Below are positions 56,001 through 64,000 of a stretch of 64,000 nt of DNA, piece after piece. How positions within the stretch are numbered: position 1 is the first letter of the stretch; the number at the start of each line of letters is the position of its first letter. Made by a program: the position numbers and the translations under genes. Under the pieces are notes generated by a model. That model was not told where the DNA came from. It searched no databases and saw nothing but the letters and a program-made list of their open reading frames with translations. This stretch comes from Litsea cubeba (Eukaryota > Streptophyta > Magnoliopsida > Laurales > Lauraceae), in assembly GCA_012931725.1 (NCBI GenBank), contig CM022949.1:70278997-70342996 (forward strand), written 5' to 3'.

Positions 56001-57400
56001 CTGCAAAGGTTGGAAAAGAAAAAAATCAATCATCAAAATGACAGGATTTCGCTAAAAGAAAATCTGGCGAAACTTTGGCATGATTCCGTGGCAATTCCAA
56101 AGAAAAAGGAAATATCTCGAAAGAAATAGAAAGCTTGAAGATGGGCTCAACATCGCTGCGAGCTCCAAAACTCCAAACTTTCGACACCTCAAAGTTTCCG
56201 CAAAATCAGGAAGGGCTCAACATCACTACGAGCTCCAAATTCCCAAAGTTGCAAAAACTTTTAGGTATGCTATCACATTATGCTACAAATTCAATTTACA
56301 AAAAAATACATGCATGAACATCTTGGTTTGCAAAAAAAAAAAACATTATCATGATGAGCAAAAAAAAAAAAAAGAAGAAACTTTCTCAAAAAAAAGGGAG
56401 AAAGAAAAGAACAAAAAGAAAAAGGGCTAGCCCACAAGGCCGTGGCCCACAGGCCACATGGCCGTATGGCTAGATCCGTACGGTCCACAAAAAGAAAAAA
56501 AAAGCGTGCAAAAAAAGCACGAGAAAAAAAAGAAAGAAAAACACATGTAAAAAAAAAGGGGAAAACACATGGAAAAGAAACAAAAAGAAAAGAAAATAAA
56601 AGAAACTTTTTACCATCCTATTTTTTAGAAAGGAGTTTTCTTGAGAAAAAAACCTTACTTGAAGCCATTGATGGAGAAGAAGAAGAAAAGCTTGAAGATC
56701 CTTGAAGAAGAAAAACTCTTGGTCTTGGAGCACTCTTGAGATTGTTGTAAAAGAAAGCAATAAGAGCAAGATACCAACCTCCTCCTTGCTTTTATAGAAG
56801 AGAGCAAACCAAAGAAGAAAACAAGAAAGAGGTAAGTGTTACTAATTAGTAACCTTACCAAAAAGAAAGAAATTAGAAAGATTCTTTCCCAATAGAAAGA
56901 TATCTTGAAGGATTTTTTCCCAAAAGAAAGATATCTTGAGGGATCCTCTCCCAAAGAAAGATATCTTGAGATGTTCTCTCCCAAAATAAAGGGGACATGA
57001 GAGATTTTCTCCAAGTAAGGATATTCTTAGATATTATCTATCCAAACGAGATATTCTTAGATATTCTTTACAAAAATGAAATCATATGAGATCTAAGCCA
57101 TCTTCAAAAGCTTATGGTCCCATGGGTTAGCCCATATGAGCCAGGTTTGACCACCTAGGCACTAAAAAAAAAAATTGGGCTTTTAGTCGAAGAGAAATCC
57201 CTCTTACCAAGAGCATACAAAAATGGTTCCATGCCTCTTTTGAGTTGATTGGACCATACAAAAAAGAATTCCAAGCCCATTGAGCTTCCAAAATTCAAAC
57301 CATCCAGCCTCATATACCAAATTGAGCCAAAATCTTGAAATTGACATTTCACAGAAACCCAAGCCACTCCAATGTACCCAAATAGCCCCAAAGAGTGACA
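56001..57400. other. A-rich, repeat-bearing F2 sequence
   Basis: Probable intron/upstream region of the antisense gene. Contains poly-purine runs at 56320-56600, GATATCTTGA/GATATTCTTAGA-type units repeated at 56897-57075, and inverted pieces (GGCCACATGGCCGTATGGC). The open frames on both strands come from low-complexity Lys/Phe runs. Confidence 0.5.
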
Positions 57401-57409
57401 AAAAACCGC

Positions 57410-57650
57410 ATCCTGGTCCCTTAACTTGCCACATACAGCTTGTTAGGTCACAAGACCAAAACCAAAAACCAAATCCTGATCCCCTAACTTGCCACATACA
57501 GCTTGTTAGGTCACAAGATCAAAACAAAAAATCGACCCCCCAACATTCCACATACAGCTTGTTGGGTCACATGGTCAAAATCAAACCCGACCCCCTAACC
57601 TGCCACATACAGCTTGTTAGGTCATAAGGTCAAAACCAAAAACCCAAATC
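57410..57650. repeat. 56-63-bp tandem repeats in F2
   Basis: Four imperfect units with CACATACAGCTTGTTAGGTC (first bases near 57430, 57493, 57549, 57604), spaced 63, 56 and 55 bp. Tandem repeats before the 3' LTR are common in Tat elements. Confidence 0.82.
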
Positions 57651-58080
57651 CACATCCCTGATGTCATCTTCAAAAATTCGCCTTGAGATAGTACGTGATC
57701 CCTCACTACCACAAAATTTCCCTGGAAGCTCAAAAGGCCACTCTACCAAAAAGAAAGACTGCTCAAAAACTCTTGGTCAAGTCACAAGCTCTCCTTCAGA
57801 AATCTCTTCGAGGCACATCAACTACAAAAGTTAAGCAACTCGTCACTGTACCTCGAGAGGGCATTTGCTGACACATAAAAAAAATGCCACTTTGCCTCTT
57901 TAACATCAAGAGAACTACATGAAGTCGTGGCCCACCACAAATGGGCGATGATACTTCTAAAAAATTCAAATCTTGTCAGAATCAAACAAAAACTGCAAGA
58001 TCCCTTAAAACAGCCAAAAGAGGACTATACAAGAAGTTTCGGGCCATTTTAAAATCATTTGGCCTAATTTCACTTCTCCG
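57651..58080. other. F2 non-coding stretch
   Basis: No coding content or repeat recognised. Confidence 0.4.
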
Positions 58081-58751
58081 ATAGCTGAACAGGAGCTCTT
58101 GGCGGCGATAGCATTAGAGACACCAAATCTTCGATCAGAGTCTATGGATAGTCTCAAAATACATCCAAAAGGCTCCATGTCAAGTTCCGAGTCAAACCGA
58201 CAACGTTTGACCCTACATCAACCCTCGAATAGCTAAATCAAGCCTCTTGGCGGTGAGAACCACTAAGGCCATTGCTCATTAGACAGAGCACATGGCTGGC
58301 TTCAAGATGCTTACAAAGGGCTACATGTCAAGTTTCAGGTCATTTCAACAATATTTACCAGACTTTGACTCTCGGAAGACAAATCAGACCTCTTAGCGGC
58401 GAAGCTCCTCGGGACCATGGTTTCCAAGACAGAGCTTATGGATCATCTCAAAATGACTCCATTAGCTTCCCGGTCAAACTTCAAGTCAATCGGACATCGG
58501 TTGACCGCACATCAAGGCGCGACATCTTCCTCGCGACAAAATCAAGTCTACTGGCGACAGGTTCTCATACGGCTACAAAATTCAAATAAAAGCCTATGGT
58601 TGGTCTTATTTATTGCTCAGGAGACTTCACCTCAAATTTCAGGTCATTCTGACATTGTTTGACCCAGTTTCAGCTTCTGACGGAAAATCGGCAGCTCTAT
58701 GCTACAAAGTCTTCGGCTTTCCCGAAAAATTGGAAACTATGCACCCCAAAA
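58081..58751. repeat. About 140-160-bp degenerate repeats in F2
   Basis: Four to five diverged units marked by CTCTTGGCGGCGA-like motifs (58096, 58237, 58391, a weaker one near 58548) and by ATGTCAAGTT..GGTCA and TTTGACC motifs. Confidence 0.65.
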
Positions 58752-59884
58752 TGTAAGGATTCTTGTTAAGTTTTCTACAGGGAAATCAAGCCAATAAATG
58801 TGCAAAAATGTCAAGAAAAATACAGGAGAAAAAAAGAATCGAAAAAATCATTAAAACGATCGCAAAATGGGACAAAAGGGGAAAATTTCCCCCAGGGTCG
58901 CCGGCAACCCTGTGCATGGTTGCCAGCGACCATGGAGCTCCGGGTCTCCGGATTTCTCCAGGAGAGGTCCGTTTTCCCTCTTTTTTCGCATTTCAAAGCG
59001 TCCAACTCCTGTAGCTTTCTAAAATCCATACTTTTGAGGCACCAAATCCTTCAGCATCTGTCAAAATCACGGGTCCATCTTCAAGAGTATCAAAATCAAC
59101 ATTGATTGCCAACTGGTCAACAAAAAAAGTGTGCTTTCTACCCGACCGATCGAGAAATCGATAGTACAGATGGACCAACCCGCTGTTGGGAATCAATGCC
59201 TGAAGTTACATGGTCATCCGATGTCGATCTACTTGAAGATCCATCGATGATCATCGCTAGAAGAATCCCAAAAGACGCGGCATGGCCCGCGACTCTTCAA
59301 CTGCTCGGCGACCACTTAATGCAATTGATTGGCTAGCTTTATTGCAGTCACTAATTCATTTATTTAGATGGCCTAATCAGAAAGAAGCATCCAGGAGTTA
59401 CAAATCAATTGATTCATGGCATTTAACCCATGAAACTACTCCCATCATGGTGATTAAAGGCGATTAAATGCCCTTAACCTCCATCGGCCTATCAGAAGCC
59501 AAGGTCCAGGAGTTACGAAATAAAGGAATTAAACCTTGTAACTCCACCCTTAATGCGGCTTAAATGTGATTAAAGCCCATAAACCCTCCTAAATGGCTAC
59601 CAAGAGCCTATAAATAGGAGAGCTTTCCATGAAGAATGAGCATTGGAAATCCAGAAGAATACAGACAGAAAATCTGAGAGAAAGAAAAAGAGAGAAAACT
59701 CTGCGAAAGTTCTGCACCGACCACCGCTACAAGGTGACAAAAGTCCCTTGGGGGTTACCCCCACAAGGTCCTTGCCTTCTCCTTCTGCCTCCAATGGCTT
59801 AGACATGGCTTTTTAGCCCGTCTACTTAGTTTTTTTATTAGACATAGAACCTCCTCTTGGTCTTTGTCCTCTAAAAATCTGAGG
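58752..59884 (+). repeat. LTR-like segment with TATA box
   Basis: Starts TGTAAGGATTCTTG and contains TATAAATAGGAGAGC (TATA at 59609-59616), about 860 bp in, followed by a leader-like AGAGAGAAAG region. I could not find a clear CA end, a partner LTR, a PBS or a target duplication, so this may be another LTR remnant or a promoter of F2. It contains no gene. Confidence 0.3.
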
Positions 59885-60175
59885 TCATAGCCAAGCCAAG
59901 CGAATCAAGAGCATCCTCTATTCTCATATGCATGGATGATGGCGAAGTCCACACATCGCTTGTGACTGTCAATCTGAATGAGTTCCCCACAATCTCCTGA
60001 GAAGTTAGATCTTCTTTTCTTGCTTTTCATTGTAGTCTGTATTTTTCTAAAAGAGACAAAAATCACAACTCTTGTTTTTCATTATTGATAAGAATTGTAA
60101 ATCAACTATAAACGCCAAAATCGGCTATAAATGCCAAACATCGCCTTTCACGGCAAATCAAGAAAATGTCTCTTT
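59885..60175. repeat. Second copy of the F1 pre-LTR segment
   Basis: Matches about 41465-41790 (same order of CCAAGCCAAGCGAATCAAGAG, CACAATCTCCTGAGAAGTTA, CGGCTATAAA, TCGCCTTTCA). It stops at AATGTCTCTTT, where the first copy continues and the copia LTR begins here. Confidence 0.85.
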
Positions 60176-61221
60176 ATTTGAGATGCCTTGAGAAGTCTTA
60201 TGAAGCATTGAAGTGTTTAGTATCTCAAGTATCATTTTGTGTTGGAATTATTGTCAACACAATGTCACAAGTGTGGTGTTGATAGAGCTTCAAAGAGAAA
60301 ACAAAGCTGAAACAGTACAGGATATCAGAATTCCTGAAGCAGTGTGGCCGGTCGACCGAGGACCCCACGCGGTCGACCGGGCAAGAGAAATCTGCAGAAG
60401 ACAGTCCCAGTTAGCTCCCAGTTATTTTGTTGCCACAGTGTGTCGCCGGTCGACCGGGGACCCATGCGGTCGACCGAGCATGGGAAACCAGAATTGCGCA
60501 GAAATAGAAGTTTTGCACGAAAATTCAGGAAACTTATGTATTTCGTTTAGGACTCTTTCTAAACGAATTCTAGCCTAATTTGAACACTCTTTAGGGTTAC
60601 CATAACCTATATAGAGGCTTGCTAAGTTCGTTTTCAAGAGTACAGAAGAGAAGAGAGAACAAACAGAGGAGTTTTGGAGAGAAGAGTGATTGGAGAAGAA
60701 GGCGCTGCTGTGTGTTGCTGTGTTGCAAGTTTCTACAGCAAGTTGGACGAAAATATGCTCATGAAGATGGTGATTCGTCCATAGATAAGTGTCTCTCTTT
60801 TTATGCTTTAAATTTCAATTTGTAAGGGATTGAGAGAGAGAGATTGTAGAGGGGAAGGGCTGTAGAAAAGTTCTCTACTTTAATTCTGTAGAACATCAAG
60901 TTGGTGCTTGGTGTTAGGGGTTTGGTGATCCTATCTGTTGGTGCAGATAAATTGTAAAGGGAGTAGGTGCTTCCTAGATAGTTGGTGCTATCTGAAACTT
61001 AAGGGTTGGTGCTCTTTGTCGTTGGTGCGACTAAATAGATTCAGACCTGTTCCGGATCGGTGTTCGGACAGTCTTTGAACCGTGGACGTAGCCTTTTGGT
61101 GAACCACGTTAAATCTGGTGTCCTTGTGTGATTTGATTTGCTTTTGTTGTTAAATTGGACCTGTTTTTAAGGGATCACTGATTCACCCCCCCCCCCCTCT
61201 CAGTGATCGCGATATCTAACA
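60176..61221 (+). repeat. Solo copia LTR of A/B/C family, opposite orientation, one end lost
   Basis: About 1046 bp. Reads in the plus sense and is closest to B's LTR. It keeps the terminal GCGATATCTAACA, a 12-C tract with inverted repeats and GTCGAC pairs (first bases 60351/60372 and 60449/60469). The first bases (TGTTGGA) are missing, starting instead at ATTTGAGATG. No PBS or PPT adjoins it and no duplication is seen. The flanks on its two sides are unrelated. Confidence 0.88.
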
Positions 61222-62558
61222 ATTTCCCAGCCCAGTTCCCTACTAGTTTATTGGTTTTTTTTTTGGCTAACTTTGCAGTAGTTGTCCTCTCAATGTGGCC
61301 CCACTTGTTTCTATTTTTTATTTAATGGTTATTTTGCGCAGTTTGTAAAAGGTATCATGGTTTCCTTTATTTCCCGTGAAAGGGCAATGCATGATGGTTT
61401 CCCTAAGCTACTTTTTACTTCTATTAATAGATTACCATGTAAATCTCAATGTTGAGATATAGGAATTTATGTAATTTTTAGTTTTATTTCCTTTGTAATC
61501 CCGGCGACTTTCAAAGACTAGATAGACGGTGATGATGGACTCTTAACGAAAGAGTTTGGCGATGACCAAAGAGTTTGGAGATGCTCAAACAGTATGAGGA
61601 ACCCCAAAGTGTTTGGAAATCTAAGAGGTCCAAGACATCCTTTCCGCATTAGACCAAGTGGAGGAAAGGACTTGCTTTATTTAGATTATCTATTTTTGCA
61701 TGGTTGCTTGCTTTATTTAGCATGTTTTGGTTCTTTCCAAAATCTAATCCAAACACAACAGTTCAAGTAATTGATCGAATCAATTTAATGTTTTGGAAAG
61801 GATTTTAAATAAAGAATTAGTGTTAATGGACCCACTGGAAATATTAATCTTGTTGACCGGACCTTCCATGATTCTAAATCTGATTTGGATCCAATTGTTA
61901 TTCATATTATGAGATAACTTGATGTTTATATCATGTGGGCCCTTTAGACCTAAAGAAAATCCTCAATTCTAAAATATTAAGTGGTAGCGGGACATTTAAA
62001 TTTAGAAATTCCCATGGTTTTCCACCATAAGTCCCTTGTAAGGCAGGTAGGTGCCTCACGCCATCTGAGAATGCCCGTTCCTCACAGAGGGCATTTGTTT
62101 TGTTGGTTACTAGACATGGATCTCCTTACGATAACGTTGGTGAGACAAGGTGGGGCTACACTCCCCAAGGAGGCGCTACCTGCAATGCTTGTAATGCAAT
62201 GGTAATCGGTGGGTCGTACTCAACTAAAATAATGAGGTGGTATCTCCAAGGATTTGCCTCATGTATTTTAGAAATCAAAGTCTAATTGGAAGTCACACAT
62301 TATTTGGTATGAGCTACCTAGATGATACTGAGTGATATGGGATCATGGATTGTTAGTCTTTAACCCATGTTGGACTGATATTGATCCGCACTAATCTAAG
62401 GGTATTTGCACTCCGCAAGGAGGCGTGTCCCAAGGGATTAGAATTTGAATGCATTCTGAACTTAAGTGGTAAGAGATTACACAAATTTGGTGGAATGCTA
62501 AACCCTTATGTTATTTAAATTTATTAAATGTATGGCTGTGTGCAACAGTTTTTCCAGC
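61222..62558. other. Leader/LTR-like non-coding sequence upstream of gag remnant
   Basis: AT-rich with no coding content. It includes AAGGAGGCG repeats (near 62168 and 62418). Probably the 5' untranslated region, perhaps LTR, of the copia remnant that follows. No clear boundaries or PBS found. Confidence 0.4.
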
Positions 62559-63301
62559 ATGAATTCATCCACCTTCAATCCCCTAGCGACAATCCTTAAC
62601 CAAAATAAATTGGTAGGATCCAATTATGTGGACTGGAGAAAAAATGTGGATATTGTCCTGACTGCTTCAAGATATAAGTCTGTCCTTACCACAGAATGAC
62701 TTCAAGAACCTGGGCCAGTTGCATCCCAAGATCAAAAGGACCTTTATGCCAAATGGCTGAAAGATGACGAGATGGCCAGATGTTATATGATGGCATCTAT
62801 GTCAAGTGCTTTACAACAACACAAAGAATCCTTTAAGACTGCATCTGAGATTATCTCTAACTTAAAAGAAATGTTTGGGGACCAAGGCATGGCTAATAGA
62901 CATACAACAATGAAAACTATTATGAGCACTAAGATGGCTGAAGGGACCCTAATTCAAAAACACGTTACGAAAATAAGGATTCATTAAACGAGTTGGAGGT
63001 CCTGGGTGCTGAAATTGATGCAGAATCTCAGGTTGATATTATCCTTGAGTCGCTGCCAGACTCATTTAAAAATTTCAAGCTCAAATATAACATGAAAAAA
63101 ATGAGCTTCACTTTATCTGAGCTTTCTAACAAGCTGGTGGCAGTGGAGGGTATAATCAAACAGCCAAGTGCTAATATGATAGAAAAGTCATATGCCAAGC
63201 CGAAAGGCAAGGGCTGGAAGGGAAAAAAGAAATCCGTCCCCAGAGGTCAAAAGGTGGAAACTGGTCCTGATGGTGGTGTGGCTAAAGGTAACAAGTGTTA
63301 G
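62559..63301 (+). pseudogene. Copia gag remnant of a different family
   Basis: UBN2-type Gag beginning MNSSTFNPLATILNQNKLVG from the ATG at 62559. It includes NYVDWRKNVDIVLTASRYK, then a TGA (62697-62699), then EMARCYMMASMSSALQQHKE and a frame break near 62985 (IRIH then a stop), continuing in another frame as NELEVLGAEIDAESQVDIIL and ending KGNKC then a stop at the point where the CCHC knuckle should begin. No pol follows. It is not close to the gag of A, B or C. Confidence 0.8.
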
Positions 63302-64000
63302 TTTTATGGTCTCAACCCAATACATGATGTAATAAATTGATTAATTTCTTTATTTATCAATACAAATCATGCGTTCCTTTCATTAGATGAATGGTGTTTA
63401 ATTATGTACTTGCAAATAACCAATACAAATGACATGATGGTTCATGAGATGAACTGGAGTCCATAAGTATATAGATTAATACATGTGTATGGATGAGATC
63501 CACATACGGAGACATGTATAGCAAATCTTATACTTGAATATCCTCACAACCAGTGATGAGACTGGACATCTCATCTGACAAGGTTGAGTACTTCGATTCA
63601 CTATAAGATAGTGTGATTCGTCTCGATCATCAGAATGTAAGATTTTGGATCAGAGAGCTGGTACATTGGATGTATTAAAGGACCATGAGAAGCACTTTAT
63701 GTAACACTGTCTTTACTTTAAGGTCTCTCATCATAATTCCCTAGCAATAGGCTCTCAATCTCTGAGACATTAATGAACTCAAGTTTCTATCTATTCATTT
63801 GCTTTGAGTCACCAATGAGTGAGGCCAATTGTAGGTCAACACCTCATGATTTGGGTACGTGGTAGTAAAGTATTGGGAACATTCAATGGTCAAGATGGAA
63901 TCTATCTAAATATCCCCTTTGCCAATTAATGGGTTTATATTGGTAAGTGTATACCCATTCTGATTAAGAGTTAATTGGAAAGGTACCTATAATCATTATA
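63302..64000. other. Non-coding tail after gag remnant
   Basis: No protease, integrase or RT sequence where copia pol is expected. AT-rich. It may be the LTR side of the same deleted element, but neither a TG/CA end nor a repeat of it is visible in the window. Confidence 0.4.

Larger units (their letters stand above)
41913..60175 (+). mobile_element. Tat-like gypsy unit F2, gag-pol deleted
   Basis: A plus-oriented unit: LTR, PBS, a gag start with minisatellite (42393-42971), repeat-rich spacer (43020-44440), antisense plant-mobile-domain gene (44443-47335 and 55597-56000, split by D), then repeats to about 58750 and an LTR-like stretch. No RT, integrase or protease is found, so F2 is non-autonomous. 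No second copy of the 434-bp LTR is seen. The right side ends at the truncated copia LTR at 60176, probably a rearrangement break. Confidence 0.55.

Noticed and set aside
56300..56770. Lys-rich and Phe-rich open frames on both strands
   Set aside because: They follow A-rich homopolymer runs and have no domain or conserved start.

Overview
The window is a gene-poor, repeat-dense stretch of a flowering-plant nuclear genome (a repeat island). I recognise no intact host gene. Nearly everything is transposable element: Ty1/copia and Ty3/gypsy LTR retrotransposons, a CACTA (En/Spm) DNA transposon and non-autonomous LTR elements, nested inside one another. Spliceosomal introns, tnp2 and plant-mobile-domain genes, tRNA-Met primer sites and a captured CIPK-kinase fragment all point to an angiosperm. 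I cannot name the species.

Left part (1-16641): three copia elements of one clade, all coding on the minus strand. Element B is the oldest. Element A (303-7928, duplication ATTAC) sits inside B's gag, and element C (8696-16017, duplication GAATC) sits inside B's 5' LTR. A looks very young: its two 1212-bp LTRs look identical and its 1619-aa Gag-Pol is uninterrupted. C has two nonsense codons, an RT active-site change (YVDD to DVDD) and a 163-bp deletion in its 5' LTR.

16642-34808: a CACTA transposon lacking its left end within the window, most simply because B inserted near that end. In order it carries a promoter-like leader, a reverse-oriented CIPK kinase fragment with its intron, a decayed tnp2 transposase gene (19069-22734), a young non-autonomous Tat-like LTR element G (26311-30555, duplication CATGG) full of minisatellites, a decayed second CACTA gene (Transposase_24-like, 31087-33232), 37-bp subterminal repeats and the right terminus at 34808.

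34809-60175: two Tat-like gypsy units, F1 and F2, apparently sharing one LTR (41913-42346). Both carry an antisense, multi-exon, plant-mobile-domain/coiled-coil gene (broken copies at 34809-38292 and 44443-47335 plus 55597-56000). F1's gene is interrupted by CACTA and by a 3.1-kb solo LTR, E (38293-41427, duplication GGTAG). F2's gene is interrupted by D (47336-55596), a gypsy-type element with 3.3-kb LTRs and no coding interior, whose 3' LTR is cut off by a deletion. F2 starts with a short gag fragment and minisatellites and has no pol.

60176-64000: a truncated solo copia LTR in the opposite orientation, then a gag-only remnant of another copia family.

Inferred order of insertion: F, then CACTA, then B, then C and A, a nest at least four levels deep. 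The most unusual signal is shared by at least two unrelated groups of LTRs. The copia LTRs (GTCGAC), the D LTR (CTCGAG) and the E LTR (GATCGATC) each carry clusters of their own CG-rich, TCGA-centred palindrome, placed in pairs 20-21 bp apart, two turns of the DNA helix.
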